DNA of 64,000 bases from AP-15 sp963797115 (lineage in GTDB: Bacteria > Pseudomonadota > Alphaproteobacteria > ATCC43930 > CGMCC-115725), in assembly GCA_963797115.1 (NCBI GenBank), contig CAWCOH010000005.1, positions 744,001-808,000 of the forward strand, written 5' to 3'. The notes beneath the pieces are model-generated. The model saw only the letters and a list, made by a program, of their open reading frames with translations, ran no database searches and was not told the origin of the DNA. Shown piece by piece: positions 25,834 through 34,971 of this stretch (positions are counted from its first letter, which is position 1; every line of letters starts with the position of its first letter). The translations under genes were made by a program, and so were the position numbers.

Positions 25834-26646
25834 TCAGAACGGACTTCCAAGATTGCGGGCGAGCCAACCATCCTTCGGCCCGGCAGGGTTGCCGGTTCCG
25901 GTAACAAGGGCATAGCTGTCCTGATACCACTCGCTACCGGGATAGTTGTAACCAAGGACTGCGGCGTTGGCCTTGGCTTCGTCGTAGAGTCCGAGCGCCA
26001 GATCACACTCGACAAGCCGCTCCAGCGCTTCGGGAACATGCGTCGTCGTCTGATAATTGTCGATGACCCGTTTGAAACGGTTCATCGCTGCCAGGTATTG
26101 GCCCCGGTTCAAATAGTATCGACCGATTTCCATTTCCTTCCCGGCCAAGTGATCGCGAGTGAAATCGAGCTTTAGCTTGGCGTCTCGGGCATATTTGCTG
26201 TCGGGAAATCGGCGAACAACATCATCGAGGCCCTTGAGGGCCTGCTCAGTGATCTTTTGATCACGACCAACATCGGTGATCTGAACATAGTAGGAGATCG
26301 CTTTCAAATAATACGCGTAAGCGACATCGCGATGTCCAGGGTGCAGCTGAATGAACCGATCGGCACTTATCACGGACTCGCCGTAATTACCGGCTTCGTA
26401 TTGAGCGTAGGCTCCCATGATTTGACTTTTTGTCGCCCAAACCGAATATGGATGTTGGCTTTCTACTTCATCAAAAGTTTTGGCCGCCGCGACATAGCGC
26501 TCCTCGACCATTTCGTCCATAGCTTTATTGTATAGATCGTCAACGGGCTTTTCGACATAGACGTCCTTCTTCCCGCCGCCGCATGCCGCGAGAGTGGAGA
26601 CCAAAACAGCTGCACCGAGCCACCGAAGAATGGGCAAAGCCCCCAT
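25834..26646 (-). CDS. bamD: Outer-membrane assembly lipoprotein BamD
   Basis: BamD is the essential lipoprotein of the BAM complex, which inserts beta-barrel proteins in the outer membrane. The signal peptide ends in lipobox LAAC (Cys22). TPR-like helical repeats follow (DDLYNKAMDEMVEERYVAAAKTFDEVESQHPYS and GNYGESVISADRFIQLHPGHRDVAYAYYLKA). The 270-residue length is normal. It follows lpxC as in many alphaproteobacteria. recN, the usual next gene, lies 21 kb away. Confidence 0.95.
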   Translation of the reverse strand: MGALPILRWLGAAVLVSTLAACGGGKKDVYVEKPVDDLYNKAMDEMVEERYVAAAKTFDEVESQHPYSVWATKSQIMGAYAQYEAGNYGESVISADRFIQLHPGHRDVAYAYYLKAISYYVQITDVGRDQKITEQALKGLDDVVRRFPDSKYARDAKLKLDFTRDHLAGKEMEIGRYYLNRGQYLAAMNRFKRVIDNYQTTTHVPEALERLVECDLALGLYDEAKANAAVLGYNYPGSEWYQDSYALVTGTGNPAGPKDGWLARNLGSPF

Positions 26647-26720
26647 AGTCAGCCTCGATGAGGGAGTCGGGTGCTGCTTATATCACAAATCGCGCACAGA
26701 ATAGGCAAACCTCACCTCGC

Positions 26721-27650
26721 TCACGCGCCGGAGAGAGGCATTGCGTCATGGCGCTCGAGCGTTGCCAGACCTGTCACCCGCCCCAGCGTCGTGTGACACC
26801 ACGCCTCGGCGTCGGCAAACAATGCTGCCAGCAATTGCCTGGTGTGCCCATGACCCGAACGCACGCCGCGAAATTGACCGATGATCGGGCCGCCCGCGAG
26901 ATAAAGATCGCCCAGAGCGTCGAGCAGCTTGTGGCGAACAAATTCGTCGTCATACCGCAAGCCGCCGGCGTTCAAGACGTGATCGCCGCTGACGACGACG
27001 ACGTTGTCGAGCGACCCGCCGCGGCCGAATCCCGCGGCTCGAAGTCGGTCAACTTCGTCGAGAAGACCAAACGTGCGCGCTCGACTAATCTCCGCCTTGA
27101 ACGTCCCTGCCTCGAACACCACACGGGCATCCTGTCGGCTGATCAGCGGATTGTCGAAATCGATCTCGAAGCTCATCGAAAAACCGTGATCCGGCAACAG
27201 TGCTGCCGTCGCATCGGCCTCGATCACGCTGACCGGTTTGAGCACCTTGATGGCCCGCCGCGCCGCATCCTGCTCGACGACGCCGGCGCATTCGATCAGG
27301 AACAAGAACGGCGCCGCGCTGCCGTCCATAATCGGCACCTCGGGGCCATCCAGCTCGACAACGGCATTGTCGATTTCAGCACCGGCCATCGCCGCCATCA
27401 GATGCTCGACCGTGCCGATCGTGATCCCTTCGCCGTTTGACAACATCGTACACAGCGGCGAAGCGATCGTATTCACCCAGCTCGCTCGGATCTCTGCCCC
27501 GGCGTCGATGCGGCGGAACACGATTCCCGCGTCCGGCGGGGCCGGTTGCAAAGTCATCCTTACTTTTCGACCCGAGTGGAGACCGACCCCCCGGCACCCG
27601 ATCGGCGTCTTCAGCGTCTGTTGTGACGCTGTCGTCATATCCCCCAACAT
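26721..27650 (-). CDS. lpxC: UDP-3-O-acyl-N-acetylglucosamine deacetylase LpxC
   Basis: LpxC catalyses the committed step of lipid A synthesis. Zinc ligands are the histidine of TVEHLMAA and the His and Asp of RHKLLDALGD. The catalytic base region is SGHGHTRQLLAAL. Its 309 residues match the family. GLHSG near the N-terminus binds the acyl chain. The ATG at 27638 is an alternative start. It lies 168 bases after ftsZ on the same strand, with no clear terminator between. Confidence 0.96.
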   Translation of the reverse strand: MLGDMTTASQQTLKTPIGCRGVGLHSGRKVRMTLQPAPPDAGIVFRRIDAGAEIRASWVNTIASPLCTMLSNGEGITIGTVEHLMAAMAGAEIDNAVVELDGPEVPIMDGSAAPFLFLIECAGVVEQDAARRAIKVLKPVSVIEADATAALLPDHGFSMSFEIDFDNPLISRQDARVVFEAGTFKAEISRARTFGLLDEVDRLRAAGFGRGGSLDNVVVVSGDHVLNAGGLRYDDEFVRHKLLDALGDLYLAGGPIIGQFRGVRSGHGHTRQLLAALFADAEAWCHTTLGRVTGLATLERHDAMPLSGA

Positions 27651-27818
27651 GCGACAGACTTCTCGAAAACTGTCCCCAACCAGATTTCACCCTAACGGCG
27701 CACCCGCTTCGTCTCCAATCACTCTTTGTTTCAAATTGTTGCGCCGGGTAATTATTCGCCTGTTCTGCCGTCTACCGAAGATCGATGGCAATGGGGAGAG
27801 CGAGACGCCCTCCCGGTG

Positions 27819-29333
27819 CTAATTCGCCTGACGCCGCAGAAAGGCCGGAATGTCGAGCAGATCGTCTTCCTTGCTCAAACCCGGCCGGTCATCCGGCTCC
27901 AGCGGCGCCAGCCGCGCCTGAGCGACCGCCTTGGCAGGTGGGGCAGCGGGACGCGGCGTCGGCTCCGGTGGAGCCGAGCGCCCACGGCCGACCCCGGTCA
28001 CCCGTTCGATCAGGCTGGGCACGCGCCCTTTGGGTTTCGGCGTCGGCTCCTTGGTCGCCGCGGCCGGTGGAACGGCCGGTTGCGTCAGCGGAACGGTGCG
28101 CGCGGGCCCGGCATCGACCGGTTTCGGAGCGATGAACGCGCCGCCCCGCACGGCCGCGGTCTCGGCCGCCTCTGCCGCGTGCGGTAGCGGCTCGCTGTCG
28201 ATTTCCGGACGCGATGCCTCGCGCCCACCGTCCGCGAGGGGCGCCGCCGCATTCTGTGTGAGCAAGGGCTGCGCATAACCCGCCGACGCGGCCTCGCGCA
28301 TGCCGGAGACGGCAAGGCCATCCCGACTGCTGACCAGGCTAAGCGCCGGCCGGGGCTGAGAGATCGCCTCAGCATCAATCCCGGTGGCGACGACCGAAAT
28401 ACGCATCTTTCCGGAGAGGCACTCGTCGAAGGTTGAGCCGAAGATGATATTGGCTTCGGGATCGACTTCCTCGCGGATGCGGTTGGCCGCCTCGTCGACC
28501 TCGAACAATGTCATGTCCATCCCGCCGGTGATGTTGATCAGGACGCCGCGCGCCCCCTTCATCGAGACGTCCTCGAGTAGGGGGTTCGAGATCGCGGCCT
28601 CGGCTGCGTCGATGGCCCGGCGCTCGCCTTCGGCCTCCCCTGTGCCCATCATCGCTTTGCCCATTTCGGCCATCACCGTGCGAATGTCGGCGAAGTCGAG
28701 ATTTATCAGGCCAGGCATCACCATCAGGTCGGTAACGCCCCGCACGCCCGAGTGTAGGACATCGTCGGCCATCTTGAAGGCGTCGGCGAACGTGGTTCGG
28801 TCATTCGCCACCCGGAACAGGTTCTGATTAGGGATGATGATCAGCGTGTCGACGAATTTTTGAAGCTCCTCGATCCCGGCCTCGGCCAGGCGCATACGAT
28901 GGGTGCCCTCGAAATGAAATGGCTTGGTGACCACGCCGACCGTCAGAATTCCCAATTCGCGGGCGATGCGCGCGATTACCGGGGCGCCGCCGGTACCGGT
29001 GCCACCGCCCATTCCGGCGGTAATGAACGCCATGTTGGACCCGTGCATCGCCTCGAGGATTTCGTCGAGCGCCTCCTCCGCGGCGGCGCGTCCGACATCC
29101 GGCCTCGAGCCGGCGCCGAGCCCCCGGGTGATGCCGATCCCAAGCTGGATCTTGCGCGGCGCGGTGGACTGCGCCAACGCTTGAGCGTCGGTATTGCAGG
29201 TCACGAACTCGCACCCGACCAGATTCGAGCGGATCATATTGTTGACGGCGTTTCCGCCGGCGCCCCCGACACCGACAACGGTAATGCGCGGCTTCATCTC
29301 CTGCTCGTCGCGCGGAATGCTCAGATTGATCAT
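27819..29333 (-). CDS. ftsZ: Cell division protein FtsZ
   Basis: FtsZ is the tubulin-like GTPase of the Z ring. GGAGGNAVNNM starts the fold and GMGGGTGTGGAP is the nucleotide-binding T4 loop. The polymerising core ends near residue 320. A Pro/Ala-rich linker of about 170 residues leads to the conserved C-terminal peptide DIPAFLRRQAN, which binds FtsA. At 504 residues it is long, as in other alphaproteobacteria. A 104-base gap separates it from ftsA. Confidence 0.98.
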   Translation of the reverse strand: MINLSIPRDEQEMKPRITVVGVGGAGGNAVNNMIRSNLVGCEFVTCNTDAQALAQSTAPRKIQLGIGITRGLGAGSRPDVGRAAAEEALDEILEAMHGSNMAFITAGMGGGTGTGGAPVIARIARELGILTVGVVTKPFHFEGTHRMRLAEAGIEELQKFVDTLIIIPNQNLFRVANDRTTFADAFKMADDVLHSGVRGVTDLMVMPGLINLDFADIRTVMAEMGKAMMGTGEAEGERRAIDAAEAAISNPLLEDVSMKGARGVLINITGGMDMTLFEVDEAANRIREEVDPEANIIFGSTFDECLSGKMRISVVATGIDAEAISQPRPALSLVSSRDGLAVSGMREAASAGYAQPLLTQNAAAPLADGGREASRPEIDSEPLPHAAEAAETAAVRGGAFIAPKPVDAGPARTVPLTQPAVPPAAATKEPTPKPKGRVPSLIERVTGVGRGRSAPPEPTPRPAAPPAKAVAQARLAPLEPDDRPGLSKEDDLLDIPAFLRRQAN

Positions 29334-29437
29334 GCGGTCCCCCTCCGCTGCAATGCAGCTTCATACTACCCGGCCCGGTCCGGGCTGCCCCTCGCTGGCT
29401 CGGGCCTGGCCGGGCAAGCAATAGGTTCGAATTTGCC

Positions 29438-30769
29438 TTAAAAGTTCTCGCGCAACCAGTAACCCAATCGACCGAAGAGCCCGTTTGCCGTTTTTGCCGG
29501 GCCGCGGCTGCTGCGCGGCAATTCGGCACGTTCCGACAGCCCAAAATGCAAGAGCCCCACCGTTGTCGAGAATGCCGGCCCCGCGGTTGCCTCAGCCAGG
29601 CCCGTGACCTGCTGAGGCCGACCGATCCGAACCTGCTTGTCGAGAATCAGCGCTGCAAATTCGCGGGCTCCGTGCAGTTGACACGCACCGCCGGTCAGCA
29701 CTACCCGTCGGCCCGCGATCTTGTCGAAACCGCTGGCCTCGAGGCGATTTCGCACGAGCTCGAAGGTCTCTTCGATGCGCGGCGCGATAACCCCGACGAG
29801 GAGCGATTTCGGGACGTGATTTACGTGGCCCTCATCCTCCTCACCGACTTGCGGGACGGCGATCATCTCGCGCTCGTCGGTGCTTGACGAAATGGCGCTG
29901 CCGAACAGCGTCTTCATGCGCTCGGCATGGGCGACCGGGGTCGATAGCCCGCGGGCAATGTCGTTAGTCACGTGGCAGCCGCCAACCGGGACGTAATCCG
30001 CGTATATGAGATTGCCGTCGAAAAACACGCCGATCGTTGTGGTTCCGCCGCCCATGTCGATCACGGTCACGCCGAGCGCGATCTCGTCTTCGACTAAACA
30101 GGAAAGTCCGGCGGCGTAGGGGCTGACGACCAGAGCATCGAGTTCGAGATGCGAGCGCCCAATCGCTGACACGTGACTGCGGACGCTCGCGGCGTTGGCG
30201 GTCACGACGTGCACGTTGACCCCAAGTCGATCGCCGAACATCCCGCGCGGGTCGCGAATCCCCCGACTGTCGTCAATCGAGAAACCGACCGGCACGGAAT
30301 GGATGACGTGGCGATCGCTCGGTTCGCGAATCAGATGCCCCTGCTCCAGCGCCCGCTGCACTTCGGTATCGGTGATCTCTCGTCCGCCAACGCTGATTTC
30401 GGCCTTTACAAGACGTGAGGCGAAGAAGCCCCCGGATAGGTTCGTCACGACCTGCTGGATGGTCTCGCCGGCCATTTGCTCAGCGGCATGTACGGCATTA
30501 ACGACGGAGGTGGCCGCCGCCTCCAGATCGACGATCGTCCCATTGCGCACCCCACGCGAGATCTGGTGACCGATGCCGAGGACGCGGGGGGTATCGTCGG
30601 AGGTGCGGGCTATAAAACAACAGACCTTTGTCGTACCGATATCGACGGCGGCGATCAGACTGCCGCGCGGTCGAACCGCTGGCCTACGCGGCTTTGCCCT
30701 TCGGCTGCGGTCTGAAGGTGGTCCGCGTGGCTCCTTCTCGCGTACCGGCGCTTCGGCCATTGCGCTCAT
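29438..30769 (-). CDS. ftsA: Cell division protein FtsA
   Basis: FtsA is the actin-like ATPase that tethers FtsZ to the membrane. DIGTTKVCCFIA near residue 43 is the phosphate-1 motif, DMGGGTTTIGVFFDG is phosphate-2, and VLTGGACQLHG is the adenosine motif. The C-terminus ends in the amphipathic GYWLREN segment that binds the membrane. The ~40-residue basic N-terminal extension is common in alphaproteobacteria. Start ATG overlaps the ftsQ stop (ATGA). Confidence 0.97.
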   Translation of the reverse strand: MSAMAEAPVREKEPRGPPSDRSRRAKPRRPAVRPRGSLIAAVDIGTTKVCCFIARTSDDTPRVLGIGHQISRGVRNGTIVDLEAAATSVVNAVHAAEQMAGETIQQVVTNLSGGFFASRLVKAEISVGGREITDTEVQRALEQGHLIREPSDRHVIHSVPVGFSIDDSRGIRDPRGMFGDRLGVNVHVVTANAASVRSHVSAIGRSHLELDALVVSPYAAGLSCLVEDEIALGVTVIDMGGGTTTIGVFFDGNLIYADYVPVGGCHVTNDIARGLSTPVAHAERMKTLFGSAISSSTDEREMIAVPQVGEEDEGHVNHVPKSLLVGVIAPRIEETFELVRNRLEASGFDKIAGRRVVLTGGACQLHGAREFAALILDKQVRIGRPQQVTGLAEATAGPAFSTTVGLLHFGLSERAELPRSSRGPAKTANGLFGRLGYWLRENF

Positions 30770-31614
30770 GTGTTCTTCGCCGGGGGGCGTCCCTTTTTTG
30801 AGACAGGCGCCTCTTTGGGCGTCTCGGGGCTGACCCGCAGCACGAGCCGATCAGGCAGCCGAATATCGATGGTCTGCACGTCCCGCTTCAGGAGCCCGCT
30901 CGAGCGGTCGAGGCCGGCGAGCTGCGCCCATGCCCCTGCAGGCTCATCGGCGGGAAGGAGCACGTCGATTGCATTGTCGATGCGCAGGTTCCAGCGCCTG
31001 TTGCCGACGCGGACGGCGGCGGTGACGCGGGCTGCGAGATCGGGTTCGCTCGCCAATATGTCGAGGAGCTCCGTCGCATGGCTCGCGGCTCCCTCTCCGA
31101 CTACCATGGGCAGCTTGGCGAAACGGTCGAGGCGGGCCACCTGAATGACGGCTCCGGCGCGATCGATCAGCTCGATCTTGCCGCCATGCTGCCAGAGCGC
31201 GAGCGGTTTACGCTCGACCAGACGCACGTAAAGGGTTCCCGGCAGGCGACGTTCGATCACTGCTGTGCGAACCCACGGCAAAGCTTCGAGCTGCTGCTTG
31301 GCGCGTTTTGGGCTCACCGCGAGGATCGGGGTACCCGGTCTGGCGGCGAGTGCCGCTAGAATTGTTTCGCCATCGGTTGTCTCTCGTCCCTCGACCGTGA
31401 CGTCCGAAACGGTCAAGCCGAGCAGCCCCGTAGCCTCGACCATCGTGTCGACGACGCTTTGCAGCGCCGACTGGGCAACTTGGGAGCCGCTCAGCTGAGA
31501 CCCGCCGTAAAGGACGCCCGAGAGCAGGAGGAGAATCCCGATCCACACTCCGGATCGGAAGAGGCGTCTAGCGAGGCCCATTCGGGGTAGGTGGCGTGAC
31601 GCTGGTCCCTTCAT
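30766..31614 (-). CDS. ftsQ: Cell division protein FtsQ
   Basis: FtsQ is a bitopic divisome protein. One membrane helix (VWIGILLLLSGVLYGG, about residues 24-40) is followed by a POTRA domain (LTVSDVTVEGRETTDGETILAAL) and a beta domain with LPWVRTAVIERRLPGTLYVRLVERKP. I chose the ATG at 31614, which overlaps the ddl stop as ATGA; a GTG three codons upstream is an alternative. Confidence 0.95.
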   Translation of the reverse strand: MKGPASRHLPRMGLARRLFRSGVWIGILLLLSGVLYGGSQLSGSQVAQSALQSVVDTMVEATGLLGLTVSDVTVEGRETTDGETILAALAARPGTPILAVSPKRAKQQLEALPWVRTAVIERRLPGTLYVRLVERKPLALWQHGGKIELIDRAGAVIQVARLDRFAKLPMVVGEGAASHATELLDILASEPDLAARVTAAVRVGNRRWNLRIDNAIDVLLPADEPAGAWAQLAGLDRSSGLLKRDVQTIDIRLPDRLVLRVSPETPKEAPVSKKGRPPAKNT

Positions 31615-32528
31615 CCGTCGCACGCCGCGTTTTCTACCATCCAGGCGACCAGCTCGTCGAACGCGATTCCGACGAGACGAGCGATATCCGGAACGAGCGA
31701 CGTGGGCGTCATCCCGGGCTGGGTGTTCAATTCCAGCAAGTAGAGTTCCCCCAGCTCCTCTGTCGTATCGTCATAGCGGAGGTCGGCGCGGGTGATGCCC
31801 CGACACCCGAGCGCGCGGTGAGCGCGCAGGGCGATATCGAGTGCTCGTTCATAAACCTCTGCCGGGATCGGCGCGGGGGTCAGGTGGTCTGATCCGCCCT
31901 CCGCGTATTTCGCGGTGTAGTCATAAAAGCTGCCGCGCGGGACGATTTCGCAGACGCCAAGCGCTCGATCCCCCATGACGGCGACGGTCAACTCGCGTCC
32001 GGGAACAAAGCGTTCGACCAGAAGTTCTTCGCCAAAGCACCAGCCCCCCACCTCTTGCCGCCAGGAATTGTCGTTGACCCGCACGATTCGGACGCCAACG
32101 CTGGAACCCTGGTTGGTCGGTTTGACGACAAACGGGGTTGGTATCGGATCGCGCAGCGCTAGGTCTTCGAGCCGGGCAACCACACCATCGACTACCGGGA
32201 GCCCGACGGCGCGGAATACCGACTTCGCGGTGGGCTTGTGCATCGCCACAGACGAGGCCAGGACGCCAGAATGGGTGTAAGGAATACGGAGCATCTCAAA
32301 CACGCCCTGTATCGTGCCGTCCTCCCCGCCGATCCCGTGCAGAGCGTTGAAAATGACGTCCGGGCAAGGTTCGAGCGCGCGCAGCAGTGCCGGCAGATCG
32401 CGGCTTACATCGATCACCCGTACCGCGTAACCGCGATCAGCCAGGGCCTTGGCGCACTCATACCCGCTCGATAACGAAACCTCGCGCTCGGGCGACCAGC
32501 CTCCCATCAATACGGCAACACTCTTCAT
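31611..32528 (-). CDS. ddl: D-alanine--D-alanine ligase
   Basis: Ddl joins two D-Ala for the peptidoglycan stem peptide. The 305-residue ATP-grasp fold shows GGWSPEREVSLSSG at the N-terminus, the glycine-rich loop NQGSSVGVRIV, and the metal/substrate motif LELNTQPGMTPTSLVP. The ATG overlaps the murB stop as ATGA, and its stop overlaps ftsQ. Assignment is clear. Confidence 0.97.
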   Translation of the reverse strand: MKSVAVLMGGWSPEREVSLSSGYECAKALADRGYAVRVIDVSRDLPALLRALEPCPDVIFNALHGIGGEDGTIQGVFEMLRIPYTHSGVLASSVAMHKPTAKSVFRAVGLPVVDGVVARLEDLALRDPIPTPFVVKPTNQGSSVGVRIVRVNDNSWRQEVGGWCFGEELLVERFVPGRELTVAVMGDRALGVCEIVPRGSFYDYTAKYAEGGSDHLTPAPIPAEVYERALDIALRAHRALGCRGITRADLRYDDTTEELGELYLLELNTQPGMTPTSLVPDIARLVGIAFDELVAWMVENAACDG

Positions 32529-33550
32529 AACGGTGCGCCGCCGTCGCTAAAGTCTTCGCCGGATCGCCCTTGTCCGGCCATCGGGATTGGGTGATGGGCG
32601 CTCTCCCATTCGATCGGCCCCTGGCTCGGAGCGGGTCGGCCGATCCGCTGGATTTCCCACTCGAGCGCGATCCCGGAGGTCTCGTAGACGCGCCTGCGCA
32701 CATCTTCGGCGAGACCTTCGATATCGGCTGCCGTGGCGCCTCCGGTATTGATCAGGAAATTGGCATGCGTGTGCGAGATCATTGCCCCGCCCCGCGCCAG
32801 GCCGCGACAGCCGGCGGCATCGATCAGCCGCCATGCCGACTGCCCCAGTGGGTTGGCAAAAGTCGACCCAGAGGTGCGCGCCCGGATTGGCTGGGTTGCC
32901 TCCCGCGTCGCGCGGATCTCCATCAGCCGTTTTGCGATCTCGGTGCGCTCGCCCGGGATACCGCGCAACTGCGCCTCGATAAAGATCCATCCAGGGTCGA
33001 TCCCGCAGTGGCGATAGGAAAGCGCCATCGCCGCGCGGTCGATCACATGATTGCGGCCGCCACGGTCGAGGGCGGTCGCGGAAACGAGCACATCCCCCAT
33101 CTCCACTCCAAAGGCGCCGGCATTCATCCGCAGGCTTCCGCCGATCGTGCCAGGGATGCCCGACAGGAATTCAAGCCCCGCAAGGCCGGCCCTGGCAGCG
33201 GCCACGGCGACGAGGCGATCGAGCGCACCCGCGCCGACGCGGATCACTTCCTGCGCGACGGCGATGCCTGCAATTCCCCGGCCGAGCCTGATCGTAGCGC
33301 CGGGAATGCCGCCGTCGCGTACCAGAAGATTCGAGCCGGCGCCAATCACCGTGACGGGGATTTCGATCGGCAGCGCCCCCAGAAAGGCGGCGAGATCCTC
33401 GGCGTCGGCTGGCCGGAACAATACTTCGGCGGCGCCGCCAACCCCAAACCAAGTCTGCCTGCCGATCGGCGCGTTCGTGGTCAGCTGGCCGCGAACCGGG
33501 GGAAGACGACCCATCGGCAGCGACGATGGCGGTTCGCATCGCACGTTCAT
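32525..33550 (-). CDS. murB: UDP-N-acetylenolpyruvoylglucosamine reductase MurB
   Basis: MurB is the FAD enzyme that makes UDP-MurNAc. VIGAGSNLLVRDGG is the FAD-binding loop, SGIPGTIGGSLRMNAGA the second flavin segment, and RTSGSTFANP supplies the catalytic serine. The C-terminal ~45 residues (after LEWEIQRIG) extend past the usual end and are Pro/Ser-rich. Four-base overlaps with murC and ddl couple translation. Confidence 0.97.
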   Translation of the reverse strand: MNVRCEPPSSLPMGRLPPVRGQLTTNAPIGRQTWFGVGGAAEVLFRPADAEDLAAFLGALPIEIPVTVIGAGSNLLVRDGGIPGATIRLGRGIAGIAVAQEVIRVGAGALDRLVAVAAARAGLAGLEFLSGIPGTIGGSLRMNAGAFGVEMGDVLVSATALDRGGRNHVIDRAAMALSYRHCGIDPGWIFIEAQLRGIPGERTEIAKRLMEIRATREATQPIRARTSGSTFANPLGQSAWRLIDAAGCRGLARGGAMISHTHANFLINTGGATAADIEGLAEDVRRRVYETSGIALEWEIQRIGRPAPSQGPIEWESAHHPIPMAGQGRSGEDFSDGGAPL

Positions 33551-34971
33551 GCGATACGACTCGACGACTGCAATCGAGCAAGCTCGCCCGGCAGGCTATT
33601 TGCCCAGTTGGTAATCGACCCCGCCCCCAGGCACACGACCATGTCGCCAGGTCTCGCCACCTCGCTGACCAGCGGGGCAAGATCGCTTGGATCGGCGAGG
33701 GCTCGTACATTGCGATGGCCGTGCTCGATCAACCCGGCGACAACGGCCTCCCGAGTCACTCCTTCAATGGGCGCCTCGCCAGCAGCGTAGATATCCGCAA
33801 CAAAAACGATATCGGCATCATTGAAGCACGTGCAGAAACCCTCAAATAGGTGCGATACGCGCGTGAAGCGATGCGGTTGAACCACCGCGATCACCTTGCC
33901 TTCGACGATCGCGCGTGCCGCCTTCAGCACCGCAGCGATCTCGACCGGGTGATGTCCGTAATCGTCGATTACGGTCACCGCGTTCCACTCGCCCGTCTTG
34001 GTAAACCGCCGCTTCACCCCGGCAAAGTTGCACAGCGCGACCCGCAGCGCGTCGTCGCCGAGCCCCAGCGCCTCGGCGACGGCGACCGCGGCGAGCGAAT
34101 TCTGCACGTTGTGCTGACCGAACATCGGCAGAAACAGCTCCGGAACCGTGCGCGCCCGATCGGAGAGCGCATCGGAGATCACCGCGTCGAAGCGCGCGCC
34201 GTCGCGCCCGAGCCGGAGATCGACAGCGCGGATATCGGCCTGTGGGCTGAAACCATATGTCAGCACGCGCCGGTCGGACAGCCTGGGGATCATCCCCTGC
34301 ACCACCGGATGGTCGATGCACAGCGCGGCAAACCCGTAGAACGGAACGTTGCCGACAAAGGTTTCGAAGGCCTGGCGCAGGGTGTCGAAATCTCCATAAA
34401 AGTCGAGGTGTTCAGGATCAATGTTGGTGACAACCGCGATTGTCGCTGGCAGCCGCGTGAAGGTGCCGTCGCTCTCGTCGGCCTCGACGACCATCCACTC
34501 GCCTGCTCCCAGGCGCGTGTTGGTGCCGTAGGCGTTGATGATACCGCCATTGATCACGGTCGGGTCGAGTTGCGCCTCCTCGAACAATGCCCCGATCATC
34601 GAGGTCGTGGTCGTCTTGCCGTGCGTCCCGGCGACCGCGAGCGACCATTTGAGCCGCATGAGCTCGGCAAGCATTTCGGCGCGCCGTACCACAGGAAGGC
34701 GGCGTGCCCGTGCGGCGGCAACCTCTGGATTGTCCGATTTGACCGCCGAGGAAATGACAACGACCTCCGCGGCGTCCAGATTCCCGGCGTCGTGCCCGAT
34801 CGCCACAGGGATCCCCAATTCGGAAAGCCGCCGGATATTGGCGCCGTCGGCTAGGTCGCTTCCCTGAACCCGATAGCCGAGATTGTGCAGCACCTCGGCG
34901 ATGCCGCTCATGCCAATCCCACCGATGCCTACAAAGTGAAGCGGACCAATCGTCCGAGGAAGGTCCCTCAT
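33547..34971 (-). CDS. murC: UDP-N-acetylmuramate--L-alanine ligase MurC
   Basis: MurC adds L-Ala to UDP-MurNAc. The 474-residue Mur ligase has GIGGIGMSGIAEVL at the N-terminal Rossmann fold, the ATP loop GTHGKTTTT (about 113-121), DPEHLDFYGDFDTL and YGHHPVEIAAVLKAAR. All three domains are intact. It overlaps murG and murB by four bases each. The expected murD neighbour is absent from this cluster. Confidence 0.97.
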   Translation of the reverse strand: MRDLPRTIGPLHFVGIGGIGMSGIAEVLHNLGYRVQGSDLADGANIRRLSELGIPVAIGHDAGNLDAAEVVVISSAVKSDNPEVAAARARRLPVVRRAEMLAELMRLKWSLAVAGTHGKTTTTSMIGALFEEAQLDPTVINGGIINAYGTNTRLGAGEWMVVEADESDGTFTRLPATIAVVTNIDPEHLDFYGDFDTLRQAFETFVGNVPFYGFAALCIDHPVVQGMIPRLSDRRVLTYGFSPQADIRAVDLRLGRDGARFDAVISDALSDRARTVPELFLPMFGQHNVQNSLAAVAVAEALGLGDDALRVALCNFAGVKRRFTKTGEWNAVTVIDDYGHHPVEIAAVLKAARAIVEGKVIAVVQPHRFTRVSHLFEGFCTCFNDADIVFVADIYAAGEAPIEGVTREAVVAGLIEHGHRNVRALADPSDLAPLVSEVARPGDMVVCLGAGSITNWANSLPGELARLQSSSRIA

